Source: Centrapalus pauciflorus
Taxonomy: Eukaryota > Streptophyta > Magnoliopsida > Asterales > Asteraceae
Reading direction: 5' to 3'
Assembly: GCA_020465985.1 (NCBI GenBank)
Contig: JAANYP010006670.1
Coordinates: 62,001-126,000 of the forward strand
Length of the DNA stretch: 64,000 nt
Part shown: piece after piece, positions 49,093 to 61,238 of the stretch
Position numbering within the stretch: the stretch's first letter is position 1
Layout of the letters: the number at the start of each line of letters is the position of its first letter
Notes under the pieces: model-generated
Seen by the model: only the letters and a program-made list of their open reading frames with translations
Database searches by the model: none
What the model was told of the DNA's origin: nothing
Made by a program: the position numbers and the translations under genes

Positions 49093-49776
49093 TTACGATG
49101 GTGCAATGTCCTTCCAAATGATATTGCTATAACTAAATGCTCTCGCAAAACAAGAAACCAACTGCTCCTGAATCACTTCTTCATCAGGAAGCACCATTTC
49201 AGCCTCTCTCCTCAATGACGTAACTTCCTTATCAGCAATTCCACATGGCACAATATGTTTGTAGTAGCTCAAATCAGGGTCAATGTTAAATGCCAACCCG
49301 TGAGATGTAATTCCAGATGAAATTCTAACTCCTATTGCACCAATCTTTTTCTCCCCAACCCATACCCCTGTCTCACATTTCCGTTGACCATGAGCTTTGA
49401 CACCATATAAAGATGCCAAGTCAATCATAGTTGACTCGAGATTTTCAACATATTTCCTAGCACCAAGCCCGATGTCTCTTAAAGAGAGAATAGGATAAAG
49501 AATGGCTTGATGTGGACCATGAAATGTAATATCCCCTCCTCTCTGTGTGTAGTGAAGTTCAGCTCCCATAGCTTTAAGTTCGGATTCAGGAACTAGTAAG
49601 TTGTAGTCTGTTCGACGTTTGCCTAGTGTGTACGTAGGTGGGTGCTGTAACGACAAAAGGGTATCGGAAATCTTACTGATTTTCCTATCAGAAGCCAATT
49701 TTTCTTGCAATTTGAGTGCTTCCAAGTAATTGACTGTGCCCAGTCTCCATACCTCAAGGTTACGAGGAATTCTCAT
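49093..49776 (-). CDS. LIP2: Lipoyl(octanoyl) transferase, mitochondrial (LIP2 type)
   Basis: Transfers octanoate from acyl carrier protein to the lipoyl domains of E2 and H proteins, the first step of protein lipoylation in mitochondria. The coding sequence is one exon of 227 residues, as in other plant LIP2 proteins. MRIPRNLEVWRLGTVNYL matches the family N-terminus. Motifs: LQHPPTYTLGKR (43-54), RGGDITFHGPHQ (79-90), KKIGAIGVRI with the conserved Lys144, SHGLAFNID, and PCGI with the acyl-accepting Cys178. The ATG at 49776 is preferred to the longer frame (to 49869) because a good acceptor (polypyrimidine-CAG, 49780) lies just upstream. A leader exon ending CCAG|GTAATCG at about 50928 implies a 5' UTR intron of about 1.15 kb. 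tRNA-Asp lies upstream in divergent orientation. Confidence 0.93.
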   Translation of the reverse strand: MRIPRNLEVWRLGTVNYLEALKLQEKLASDRKISKISDTLLSLQHPPTYTLGKRRTDYNLLVPESELKAMGAELHYTQRGGDITFHGPHQAILYPILSLRDIGLGARKYVENLESTMIDLASLYGVKAHGQRKCETGVWVGEKKIGAIGVRISSGITSHGLAFNIDPDLSYYKHIVPCGIADKEVTSLRREAEMVLPDEEVIQEQLVSCFARAFSYSNIIWKDIAPS

Positions 49777-49779
49777 TCG

Positions 49780-50927
49780 CTGAAAAAAAGAAGTGCCACT
49801 ATGTGGTATCACATTTTTCACATATGCTATTTTACAGTGAAATAGTTTCATCAAAGCATAAATTAACATTTAATCACAACTCAACACACAATAACATTCC
49901 AACTAGAAATCAAACATATCCACACTTAAGTCTTTGCATTGAAGACAACGTCTTTTTCATAGAGCACATGTGAGGAAACAACAAAATTTATCATCACCAT
50001 CCCCACAGATGGGGATACATTCGAGCATGACCAGCCGTTTCAAATCAATATAGGGGATTCAGATACTAGTCCACATAAAAACAAGAAATTAAGATATGAA
50101 TTCCAAAACTTTGCAAGAATTGAAGATAATCATTAACGTGAGAGGTAAAATCAAGCGAACTTTGGAACGGAAAGATGCAAGAAAGATGAAAAGTGTATTG
50201 TTAAGTTAATAAAACTTTACACAAGATGTTTCCTTTCGACAACAAAAGAGTCTAACCTAAAACTTCTATAACGAATTCATGGACTTTGGTAAAGAACTAA
50301 CACCTGATACGTTAAAGATTTCAATTTAGTTAACAAACTATTCCCATGGAATATAAATATCATATAAGATTTAATCATTGCATAAATCATTTAGCTTAAA
50401 ATCATATTCTGTCACATTCAAAGTTGAAGAATAATCATGTTATAAATTATTTAGCTTAAAGTTAATGAATTTGAAAAATGACCTAGTTGACATAATGATA
50501 TCCAAAGCCAACTGATATGAGAAGATTTGGAATATGATTTTCAGAGAATCATATTTCAGCCATAGAAGAATATGTACTCATGATTTCTTTTTCTTTTTTC
50601 TAGATTTTGTGTTCTAATATTATTGATAGGTATATTCATCAAGTTTCTTCAAGAATTCAAGTCCATACATATAATAATGATAAAAGTAATCCTAACTTTC
50701 AATTGGGCCACAGCTAGGGTTACAAGAAGCTTTAAGCTAACAACATTACCGAATACATACTACCCACGTATAATTTGACATCAGAAACCAAAAATCAAGG
50801 AAGCAAAACGCAGTTTGTCAATTCGCATTATAACAAACACTTTATGCGCACCACTTTTCAATCTCGATGAAACATAAACAGATTCGAAAAATAAAAAATA
50901 AAAAAGCGATCTTTAACAATCGATTAC
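49780..50927 (-). other. Predicted 5' UTR intron of the LIP2 gene
   Basis: GTAATCG at the 5' side (50927) and TTCTTTTTTTCAG at the 3' side (49780) give consensus ends. The stretch itself holds no coding sequence or clear repeat. The leader exon would extend to roughly 51000. Confidence 0.5.
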
Positions 50928-51139
50928 CTGGAGACTTGAATCTGGACCGATGAATCACAGTAATCTTATAGGATCAATGTCGATCTCCTGAGCTTAAAAC
51001 GGGTTAAGTGGTCAACTACACACACTCGGCTGATGATTTTGCTCCAAAGTCCAAAAGCAATGGTTGAATTTGAAACTTGATTTTGTTTCGATTCTTAGAT
51101 ATTATGAGATAATAATAATAACTGACTTTATAAACAAAA

Positions 51140-51211
51140 GTCGTTGTAGTATAGTGGTAAGTATTTCCGCCTGTCACGCGGACGACCCGGGTTCGATCCC
51201 CGGCAACGGCG
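51140..51211 (+). tRNA. tRNA-Asp (anticodon GTC)
   Basis: A 72-nt cloverleaf. The acceptor stem GTCGTTG pairs with CAACGGC, the A-box is TAGTATAGTGGTAAGT and the anticodon arm is TCCGCCTGTCACGCGGA with GTC at 51173-51175. The T arm is CCGGGTTCGATCCCCGG, containing the B-box. There is no intron. TTTTCTTTTTCTTTTT follows directly as a Pol III terminator. It matches the usual plant nuclear tRNA-Asp apart from a few bases in the anticodon stem region. Confidence 0.97.
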
Positions 51212-51227
51212 TTTTCTTTTTCTTTTT
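51212..51227 (+). terminator. Pol III T-run terminator of tRNA-Asp
   Basis: GTTTTCTTTTTCTTTTT immediately follows the discriminator base. Confidence 0.8.
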
Positions 51228-51455
51228 AACGATTCTTTTGGTTTTGTATGTTTTTTGGTTTTATTTTTTGCCTTCTGTTTTTTTGGGGTATTAGTTTTTT
51301 TTTTTTAGTAATGCCTTTATACATAGATAATGGAGTTTAGTTTTAATGTTTTATATTTTGTTCAAATTAAAATTTTAGCCAAACATGAAATAATTTAAAT
51401 GGGTTGAACATGGATGAAAGTCATCTGCATATAATCTTTTTACATAAAATTGTAA

Positions 51456-51725
51456 TCTATACATATTAATAAATAATAACATTTTATGCTACATGTCGTT
51501 TTCTTTTTAAACTTCATCTTTAATTTTTCATATTTTTTCTTTAAATAAATCTATTAATTAGAATTGAGCCGTGACTTTTAATTTCAAATTTTAATCATGT
51601 TTATATATTAAAATTATTATAAAATCTTATAAGAATAAAAAGTTACTTTGTATTTTTATCGCAATTGAAATGTAAACGTATAATATTAATTACTTTGGGT
51701 TACAAAATTGATATAGATTAACTAG
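51456..51725 (+). mobile_element. Short non-autonomous Helitron
   Basis: It starts A|TCTATACATATTAATAAATA, has the subterminal ACATGTCGTT, and ends ATATAGATTAACTAG|T. It is 270 bp. The terminal hairpin is weak. Confidence 0.55.
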
Positions 51726-51997
51726 TGAGCAATAAATATATATTATTATTGGTATAAATGTTAATATTGATATGTCTTATATAAAGTTAATTTAATTTTT
51801 GGTTTTTCAGTTAACCATTCGTCACAAAAAACATGAACCGTTACCAAAAACTAAACCAATGGATTTTTTGATTTGGTTAACCAAACCAAAAACTATTGAA
51901 AACCCGTTTCAGTTGACCTCGAAATCGAAACACTTTATCAGTTTTTCGGTTTCGAAATTTTTTTGTACACCCACATGTCAATCAATTTTTCATGTCA

Positions 51998-52906
51998 TCT
52001 ATACTATATATAATAAGAAAACCACTTGAAGTTTCTGGACCATTGGATGAAAATAAATCAATGGTCCAGATTAATGACAACTCATAATTATTTATAAAAT
52101 GTCTCTTATACCCTTAACTAAAATCAATAATTACACCTATGCCATATATTAATTTTTAGAAGTTACCAAATTCAACTCATAATTATTTATGAAGTTACTA
52201 AATTCAACTCATTACCTATATATGGATTATTAGAGTTATATTTTTGTCTTCAAAGGGTCAAATGAGTATATTATAAAAAATTAAATTACAATTGAAACTG
52301 GTTGAAAGTAACATAAAGTGCGTTCATTGTTCAAGTGCATATAATATAATTTGCCAATAATAGACATAGATATTTTATGATGTTCAAGTAGGGGTGAGCG
52401 ACGGGTACCATTTTCTGAACCCGAACCGGTACCGGTACCGATCGATACCGAATTAATATATTCGGTTCGGTATTCGGTTTTTAAATTAGCTAAAATTCAG
52501 AATTCGGTATTCTCGGTTCGGTATTCGGTTTTTAAATTAGCTAAAATTCGGTCTTCGGAACCGAACCGGCACCATATTAAATTATACGGTTCGGTATTCA
52601 GTTCTTTCAAAACTAATAATTCGGTTTCAGTATTTTCGGGATCGGTACCGGTTCGGTACGGTCCGGTACCGAGCTCACCCCTATGTTCAAGTCCTATCTG
52701 TATTAGTGACAATTAGTGCCACAAAAATATCAAATTGACACATGACGTAAAATTAGTGGCAATTAGTGCCACAAAAATATCAAAATGATAAAAACAAACA
52801 TTGTAAAATATAAATTTACAAGTAGGGTCTATCTGAAAAAAATTATTGTAATATTAATTAAGTAACCTAATTTAATTTACCCGCGTGTCCGTGGGTCATA
52901 ATCTAG
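51998..52906 (+). mobile_element. Non-autonomous Helitron with a nested MITE
   Basis: It starts A|TCTATACTATATATAATAAG and ends with the hairpin ACCCGCGTGTCCGTGGGT, then CATAATCTAG|T. It is 909 bp. At 52391-52682 it contains a MITE with its own target duplication, so the Helitron is the older insertion. The interval 51726-51997 is AT-rich with AACCAAACC motifs and has no gene. Confidence 0.75.
52391..52682. mobile_element. MITE with AGGGGTGAGC ends and 10-bp target duplication
   Basis: ATGTTCAAGT flanks both sides (52381-52390 and 52683-52692), and the ends are AGGGGTGAGC and GCTCACCCCT. Inside are GGTACCGGTACCG and TCGGTTCGGTATTCGG repeats. It is the sister of 15754-16045. Target length fits a Mutator-like source. 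Confidence 0.85.
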
Positions 52907-53227
52907 TTATTATATACATAAATTTCAGACCAAATGGCTTAAAATATTGGCAATAGACCTTGTGTATTTGTGTTGTTGCATTTGGTCAGCTTCACAAGGA
53001 GGCCAATTTTGATTTTGAATCGTTGAAGGGATTTTTTTTTTTTCTCTTAGCAATCTCTTTATTATCTAAATTATCTATTTCAATTTTTACTTTAAAATGG
53101 TGTTTGGGATTGCACTTTAAAACTAATTGTTGATTTAAGAGTTTTGTAAACATAGGCCAAAAATGTTTTGACATTACGTTTTTAAACATTATTATGCACT
53201 TTTTTTAGCCTTGAACATCATTTTTAA

Positions 53228-53858
53228 ATAAAAGGAAATTTGAGCAAAAAACCTTCAAGTTGGATCATTTTGCCACTAAAATCTCCAACCATTTTTCATT
53301 GTACAAAAAACTCTCAACTACCCAAAACTTATTAAAATGGTGTTTTGTTTCAAAAAAATGGCTTTCAACCTGATGAACGTGTTACAATTTGCTAACCAAT
53401 CATTCGTTTCTGACGAATATTCTCTCCAGTGAACTCACTTGTCTGTGTTTATGATTCAAATCCACATTTCTTGTTGATTTATTTGTTCAAATCTTTGATT
53501 TTTTCTTTGCTAGAATTTACTTTTTGACCAAATTTTGGTCACTAATTACTTGTCAAATGTGACATGTGAATTTTAATCGGTTGCAACCGGTAATATCGGT
53601 TGGAGGTCTTTTGTTTTTTTATGATTTTAATACACATTTCTTGTTGACTTATTTGTTCAAATATTTGATTTTTTTTCCTTTGTTAGAATTTACTTTTTTG
53701 ACCAAATTTTGGTCACCGATGTGACTTGTCAAATGTGACATGTGATTTTCAATTGGTTACAACCGGTAATATCTCAATTCTGTGAGACTTTACCGGTTGG
53801 AGGTCTTTTGTGCAATGAAAGATGATCGAGTCTTTTAATCGTAAAAATATCCCTTAAC
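53228..53858. mobile_element. Diverged foldback element with internal duplication
   Basis: The ends GAGCAAAAAACCTTCAAG and ACCGGTTGGAGGTCTTTTGTGC are related to the GGGATAACTGCG foldback family. A segment (TTCTTGTTGATTTATTTGTTC to AACCGGTAATAT) occurs twice, at about 53470-53600 and 53638-53772. Confidence 0.55.
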
Positions 53859-54593
53859 AAACACATTTGTTGACATTGTTTTACAAACGGGGTTGCTATC
53901 TAAGGCTGATAAACATTCTCAATTCTCAAATGTCCATTAAATATCATTTAATTTTATTAGGAATAAAAGGGATAGATAGATTAGTATTGTGATTCGCCAA
54001 CTAGACAAAAAAGACATGCCCACATTCCAATTTCACAATATGTAATTTAAATTATAGGAATAACGTTTTAACTATGACGTCAGGGCTTTTAGAACGTGCG
54101 AAAGGCTCGACCGCACAGGGCCTTCCAATTTCATAGGACTCACGGTCATAAATAAAATTTAAATTTAGAACAATAAATTTTTTTACTTGACATGTATACG
54201 TTGTGCATCAATGCACTAAAATGGAATTTATGTCAAATTCAATTTGATTCGTATTGTTTATTTTAATTTCTCACTAAGAAGTTTTTACTGTAATTCACGA
54301 TCTCCACTTCACCTATTAAAATTGATTCTCAAAATGACCAATTTACTATTTAAAATATTTAAGGAATTATGTTGTAATCACAAAACAGAGCCTCCGAAAT
54401 CCATGAGACGTCCCTGTGTAACGTTTCATTGTTTTCTAACACCCTCCCCGATGTTTGATAACCTCTCAGCGCCTTGATGACAATACAAATACCAAACAAG
54501 GGTAGCGAGTAAATGTTATATATACATACATATTATATTATACATGTTGCGCTCTCTAGTGGTACGCTGCGAAAAATTCAGCGCTCGATAACT
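53859..54593. other. Intergenic / 3' flank of the SelO gene
   Basis: No gene is recognised. A short GC-richer piece at 54080-54150 (GGGCTTTTAGAACGTGCG, CGACCGCACAGGGCC) looks like a transposon end. Confidence 0.45.
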
Positions 54594-57500
54594 TCACGAT
54601 GAGCAAGAGAGCATGCGCACGCCTGGACGGTAAGCCCACGCAGGAGGCAACCGAGCGTATTTTTCCATACCAGGTTGCTCATCGAATGGTCTTTCCATGA
54701 CTTTGAGCAGTCTTCTCACCTCCTCGAAATCACCTTGTTCAGCCATGTCTATCGCGCTCTGGCACAGATAGTTCCGAAGAATGTACTTCGGGTTCACAGA
54801 GTTCATCGACACTTTTCTCTCCTCGTCTCGAACTCCGCTAGCGGATAGCTGTTGGCATCACAGGAAACAACCACCGAATAAGTATATTCTGAAAGTCTTG
54901 CGGATGATCGACCAAACAAACAAGAACATAGTTGATTGATGTTACCTCTTCTATGTAAGTTTTAACCCAGCTGGTCCAAGCCTCCTTACGCTCTTGGCCG
55001 ATATCTAGCAAAGCGGCTTTTAATGGAACCAACAATTCTTCATCTGGGGTTGTCGAATCCGCTTTGATGTTGGATAATAATCTAAACAAGTTTGTGTAAT
55101 CAACTTTATCAACAGCCATATTGTTAAGCAGATTGCTTATGAGTTGTTTATTATACTTCGGCAGGCCAAGTTTTTTGGTCATTACGGCTTGGTATTCCTC
55201 CATAAACTTAGTACCGTATCTGCGTATCATGAAAATTAAAACGCTCGAAAATCAGCTCGCCGAATAAGCCACTAAAGAACAGAAATGCAGTTTGAGCAAG
55301 TGTAGGATACCTTTCCAGGGCATAATCGGTTTCTTTTTCATTTAGCAGTTGCGCAGATGATAGAGTTGATGCAAAATGAGCTAAGTTCCATAGGCCAACA
55401 TCAGGTTGATTTGAAAAGCAGTATCGTCGCCCTGGAAGATCTGTGGTATTAGGGGTGAAACTGGGATCAAAAGCATCGAGAAATCCAAAAGGACCGTAAT
55501 CAATCGTTAGCCCCAATACGCTCATGTTGTCGGTATTCAGGACACCATGCGTGAAGCCAACACCCTGCCATTTTGCAAATAAGGAAGCAGTACGTTCGGC
55601 AACTTCCACCGCCCAAGCTGATAAAACCATCAAGTAGCGTTAGCTGCAGATGTATATACATAATCTGTAAAAGTATAAACCGAAGTGCAACTTGATTCAC
55701 CTGCATATTTGTTTGAAGTTAGATCTACAACGGAATCATTTTCTTGCCCGGTGGAGAAAGATAAACCGTCGCTTTTGCCCATGTTTTCTATGTGAGGAAA
55801 GTGATGCCTGATGGTGTAGTCGGCCAAAGTTCGAACAATTTCAATATCCTCTTTTCCTCTTGAAGCATGTATCTGAAACGAGCCAAACCGCAGAAAAGAT
55901 GGCGCAACTCTGCACACGACTGCACCAGGTTCATCTTTTGGATTGCCACTGCATTTACACAGAGAATAAAGCTAACAGAATAAGTTTGTATGCAAGTGTT
56001 CTACTTCTGTTTGACTGTTCATAGCAAAGACACATTTTGACTGTTGTAGTCTCAGGTTGTTTTTTAATGTTCAAGCTGTTTAAAATGAGATTTTTGTTTT
56101 ACTTCATAAACCTTACTCGTAGAACATATCACGTGTAACGTATTTCCCGGTTGTTACAAGACTAAGTGCACGGGTAGTTGGAATTCCGAGACTGTGAATT
56201 GCTTCACTGCATAGAAATTCGCGGATGCTACTACGTAGAACTGCTAGACCATCAGCAAACCGGCTATATGGCGTCTTTCCAGCACCCTTCAGCTGAAGCT
56301 CCCACCTTTGAGACTTTGAATTCACAAGCTCTCCAAGTGTGATCGCCCGACCATCACCCAATTGGCCAGCCCACATTCCGAACTGATGCCCTCCATAACA
56401 TTGAGCATAAGACATTCTGAAAAATAACTGATGTTATTACAGGCTATGGATGATAAACTTTTAACTAAAAGCTCCTGTGAAATATAAAACACAACCAAAT
56501 GGTGCTTACCCCCCTACTAAAGGAGATGCCCCAGAGAACAGAAGTGGGAAATCAGGTCTTTCAAATCTGCAACACCAGGAGGAGTTTCGAGATTGTGAAT
56601 GAAATTCAAATAAAAAAAATCATCGTAAAGGCAAGAGAGCAAAATGGGATTCATAAATATAGAACAGAACTGACTCTTTAGGATCTAAATCAAGAATTTC
56701 AGCAACAGCCTCTGACCATGCGACTAGTTGAGGGTTTTCCACTTGAACAGATGGGGATACTTTTGAATAGCATGCATGAAACACCTGAAATTCACCATAA
56801 ATATATCCAGATACCAGTTTAAGTAGAATCCAGAGAGTTTAAAGTCAAGAAAGAACGCACAAGCTATGAACTAAATTCATTTGTAATTTTGTAGAAACTT
56901 ACTCTAAGGGGAAAAAACATCAGTTCAAGTAAAAGTTTGTTCGAATAAACCAAGCAGTTAAACTAGTACGTCAAGGACACCATTAAACCAACATTTCTCA
57001 ACAAAGATGATATCATCTTGAAGTGTCATCCCCTCCAACTTTCATTCATCTAACTTAAAAAGAGAAAACGCACTTTGAACAATTCTTATAATTTTGAATA
57101 TTCTAACAAAATGGCAACTTAGTATAGCTTCGATATTCTCTATATCAAGAAACCATAGAAGGAACCGGTGCTTACCATTCTACCATTATTTCTAAGCTAA
57201 TTTTAGAATAGAGGAAGAAAATTGTTAATAATTCTTCTTTGTGACCTTTCTTCTAGACTTCTCACTTCTGTTATCTACAAAAGTAATAAAAAAAACCTAC
57301 AAACCCCTACTAATTTGGCGTGTAAGATATATTCTTTATTAGTTCCTTTAAACCCCAAACACGGATCGTTTATACCTTGATTGGATAACTTTTTCTATTT
57401 TCCTATATGCTTATAAGATATAACACGGGTTCCTATTTCTCAATGATATTCCACGATCAATACAGTTGGCTGAATCCCGTGAAATCATTTCATAGAAGTT

Positions 57501-59958
57501 CATTGAGATCTTCTTTTTATAAAGAAAATCAAAAATCGATTCTTGAATAATCCACATCACTTAAGCTTTGATTGTCACAAAAGATTCCCCTTTTATGTGG
57601 AAAAGGCCAGCATCAACAATTATGATTTTACGGATGGACAATTCCTCAATATCTTGTTCATTCACAACAAAATATTTTCTTTGTATTCGATATAATTTCC
57701 ATAACTTCATTGATTGGCTTGTTTTTTAGGATCCTTGGATTAAATGCATTTGATTCGATCTATTTCCATGGAAAGGCGTGTTAAGATACACTCTTCATTA
57801 AGTTCCTTTTAACCCTAGACTTGGATCGTTTATTCAGATTTAAGGATTTTGAAGGATGATGAAGACAACTAACTTACGTCCGGTTATTGTAAATGACTGA
57901 GAGGATAACTTAGACACGTCCTTAAAGGGTATCCGTCATCAATTTGGGAACCAAGTTTGGAAGCTAAAAACACTCAAGACATTCAATTTCTCCAAGTAAA
58001 TACAATACTCAGTTTTGTCCTGGAGTATTCCAAGTTAACTTAATTCTATAAGAACGAGAGTCCCCTTGATGTTCTCTCATATAAAATTTTTTTTTTCCAA
58101 AAGCTCCTGAGTATATGCCCTAAATGTTCTCTGCTTCTCTCATATCAACAACTTCCAAAACCTCCTAACCATAAGTATTCATCATTGTTAAGCCTAAAAT
58201 TTGTTCCTGCGCTACTTTAGTATTATCATCAGACAACAAACTGTTGGAGGTTTATTCAACTGAGAGATGTTTAACCACAAAAAAAAAAACAATGATATGA
58301 AGCTCTTACAAAAAGTCTGGTTTGGCAACACTCTTCAAATGTCAACCATGCACAATTTTGTGATGATTTGGATCCTGAGTACTGGTGGCAGTGAGGGCAG
58401 TTGCCCCCATTGAAAAAATTGATAGCTAAATCTTATATATATTTATTGGAAGTGTCATGCAGAAAATAGTTCTTAAGTGTTGTGGTTGGTACTTAGTTTG
58501 ATTAAATATGTAATCAAATGAGATTTTTTGGATCTCTTTAAGAGTTTTTAGTCCCATGTATTCCTATTTTTAACATAACGGAACACTAACAATTGTATTT
58601 TAACTATCAATTTACATTGATATAATAACATAAATTATTAAATCAACAACATATTGAAAACAATAATAGTTATATGTGTTGTATTTACTGGAAATAATAG
58701 TGTTGTATCAATTCTTGATGATTATAGTTAAGATAAATTCTTATCAAATTATAGTAGTTGCATTAATACTTATGTTTTTTTTTTTTTGTACATACATCAA
58801 ATTATATTCAACAAAACATAATACTTTTAGTTTAATATAAAAAACTTTCGAAAATGAAAACTGAGTTATCTTTATACATAAAAAGATAAATATTATGTTG
58901 GGTTCATTTATTTTCATTTGTCGTCAATGCATGCATTTATACATACATAACTACTCTTATTAACACTGCAAGACATGTATTGACAATATAAATATTTCAT
59001 ACACTTTATATGAATATTCATTTACGGTATTTGACTTGCCCCGTTCAAAATTATTTCTGACTCCGCCCCTGGTACTGGTTCTAGTCTTCAAAATATCGAT
59101 TGAAGCTATGGATTGTGTAGGTTCTCTATCTTCAGTAGTAAGTATGGTGTCGTTGACAGGGAGTACCAATATTATTGATTTTAGAATTAGTGCTTTTGTT
59201 GAAGTAATGGAAGCTAATTTTTTATTTGTCCAATTAATTGTTCCCTCACCAGATGATGGCAGTTTTATTATCAACTTGGAGCACATATCATGATATTATG
59301 TTGTGGAAGCATGAACCCATAAATATCACTGGTCAGGGTTCAGTCCATCTAATATTGGCTAGCAAGAGGACTTTATCAATGAAACATGATGGTGTTATTA
59401 TGGTCAGTATAAGCCCTAATGACCCTGTTAGGTTGCATCGTCAAGGTATATTACATGAATGATTGGGGAATAGGAATGATTTCTTATACTCTATATAGTA
59501 TATATGAAAGAAACTTAAATATCAATGGAATCAGTAACCTAGGAGTAATCAAGATCAACAAATTTCAGCAATAATTAATAATCAAGCGTCAATTTGGGGG
59601 AAATGAACAAAAACATATTCATTATAAAAATTTAACATCAACTGGGAAATAAATCAACCTGACGGGGCATGACATCCGTTCGAGGATCACCGGGCAACTC
59701 ACGAACGAACGAATGGTCCCAATTCAAATCATGTAGGTTCAACTTCACTCGTTTCTCTTCGGCCAAACGCTGATTCTTCAATCCATCGGTGACGGAATCA
59801 ACGGACAAACTCAGAGACGAGTCCATGGAAACGTACGGCAAGCGTGGATGAAAATTGAAGAGTTTGGATGGAGAATATAGGAAGAGGGGGCGGAAGGCGG
59901 TGGAGGAGGAGGAGGTGTGATGAGAGAGTGAAGCGTACAAATGAGAAAAAGAAAGCAT
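54594..59958 (-). CDS. SELO: Protein adenylyltransferase SelO (UPF0061), 8 exons
   Basis: A pseudokinase-fold enzyme that transfers AMP to Ser/Thr/Tyr of target proteins; mitochondrial in animals and organelle-targeted in plants. Exons in order: 59958-59659, 56784-56675, 56566-56510, 56416-56117, 55948-55701, 55617-55311, 55219-54946, 54848-54594. All have GT-AG and join in frame to 616 residues. The N-terminus is Ser/His-rich, as in a transit peptide. NLNWDHSFVRELPGDPR-type sequence ends exon 1. MSYAQCYGGHQFG, WAGQLGDGRAI (glycine-rich loop, 171-181), ELQLKGAGKTPYSR with Lys199, THGVLNTDN with Asn366 and Asn369, and DYGPFGF with Asp378 form the active site. The protein ends SCSS, with Cys614 where animal SELO has selenocysteine. 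Intron 1 is 2.9 kb and holds a hAT insertion. The stop is a normal codon. Confidence 0.93.
58387..59071. mobile_element. hAT-type insertion in SelO intron 1
   Basis: GTACTGGT flanks it at 58379-58386 and 59072-59079, an 8-bp duplication. The ends (GGCAGTGAGGGCAGTTGCC; CTGACTCCGCCCCTG) are only partly inverted but resemble the CAGGGGCGGA ends of plant hAT elements. The inside is AT-rich and non-coding. Confidence 0.65.
59080..59462 (+). pseudogene. Coding-like fragment in SelO intron 1, unidentified
   Basis: Two overlapping readings on the plus strand (59080-59293 and 59238-59462) have less AT bias than the flanks. The second contains HEPINITGQGSVHLILAS and LSMKHDGVIMVSISP, which look like real protein sequence. 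A shift between frames near 59260 suggests a decayed copy of some gene. I do not recognise the family. Confidence 0.3.
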
Positions 59959-60189
59959 AGTTGTTGTTAATGCTGCTTTGTTTTACTTTGTAACAGAGAT
60001 CAAATTGGAAGATTTTCGAAGCTCCATTGCAATGGCGGTCTACAGGTATGACTTTTCTTCCCATCAACAATAGATTACTACTACTGGTAGGGGCTATGAA
60101 TCGGACACCGCAATACGCAATGAGCACTTGTACATCCAGAAGTGAAATATGTACTGTCGTGTAATCTAAAAGAAAATTGAGGGAAAAAT

Positions 60190-60540
60190 GTTTAATAAGA
60201 AAATATCCAACGTGTTTTTGACGTTTTTACGATTTAGTCCATTCATATTATTTTTTACCAATAAAATCATTAAGTAATATATTTGTTTATAATTGTTTGT
60301 AATTTTTAGAATTTTTTTTTATTTTTTCAAAAGAGTCTTCAAGTTTATAGATTTTTCGAAGAAAAATAGTGAAAACATGGTTTTTTTTGTGGAAAAAAAC
60401 AAGATCGATTATGAAAAAAAACAAAATTTTTCCAAACACCGGATTGAAAACAATAACTTGATGACTTTATTGGTAAAAAATAACACGTAGGGACTAAATC
60501 GCAAAAAAACACGAAAACATGATGTTTTTTTCATATTTAG
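60190..60540. repeat. Foldback MITE (related to 1157-1455)
   Basis: GACGTTTTTACGATTTAGTCC at the left is mirrored by GGGACTAAATCGC at the right, with TTTTTACCAATAAA / TTTATTGGTAAAAA inside. From 59959 to 60190 lies the SelO promoter side, where nothing specific is seen. Confidence 0.6.
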
Positions 60541-60903
60541 AGGGTGTTTGGTTTTGCGTTATAAACAAGATTATTAGTTTATTACGTTACAATAACGCGA
60601 ATAATTGTTTTAAAGGTTTGGATTGCATACATTAATAAGTGATTATTTGCGTTTAGAGTACCACACTTTTTAATAAGTTAAAAAATGTAGCTTATTTGCT
60701 TAACAAGTGAATATTTGGTCATTTTACAAGTTAAAACGTAAATTCACACTTTAAAAAGTGATTATTTAATAATCATGGTAGCAAACCGCATAAACTAAAC
60801 CAAACACTACATTTCCGGCTGCACTTTTTGTTACAACTATTATCTGATTATTAGTTTCCAAATCGCTACAACACTTTTTCAAACGCAAATTCAAACACCG
60901 AAC
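60541..60903. repeat. hAT-like MITE with GGTGTTTGG ends
   Basis: AGGGTGTTTGGTTTTGCGTT at the left and GCAAATTCAAACACCGAACC at the right are imperfectly inverted. Inner inverted pairs AAGTGATTATTTGCG / AAAAAGTGATTATTT are also present. Confidence 0.5.
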
Positions 60904-61238
60904 CCAAGAAAAAGAAAGCCAAAAGATACAACCAATGCATTATGCTATGCTAAAATATTACAGGTAAATCTTATTTATTAATTCTAAAATAAAATATAAA
61001 AATATATTTTATAATTTAAGTTTAGTTAAAATAACAAATATAATCTGAAATAAATAAACCATGATATAATGTAATGTCAATCAAATCAAATCTAGATTAT
61101 ATTATCTATATCTTTATATTTAGAAACTAGTTTTATTAAAATCTAATATATCGAAATCTTATCTTATTAATATTTATTTATATATCTAATTACAAAAATT
61201 ATTTTATATAATTATAAATTTATTGAAATGTCTTGATA

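Noticed and set aside
49777..49869. 31-residue extension of LIP2 upstream of MRIPRN
   Set aside because: It reads through a polypyrimidine tract and CAG acceptor, so it is most likely intron.
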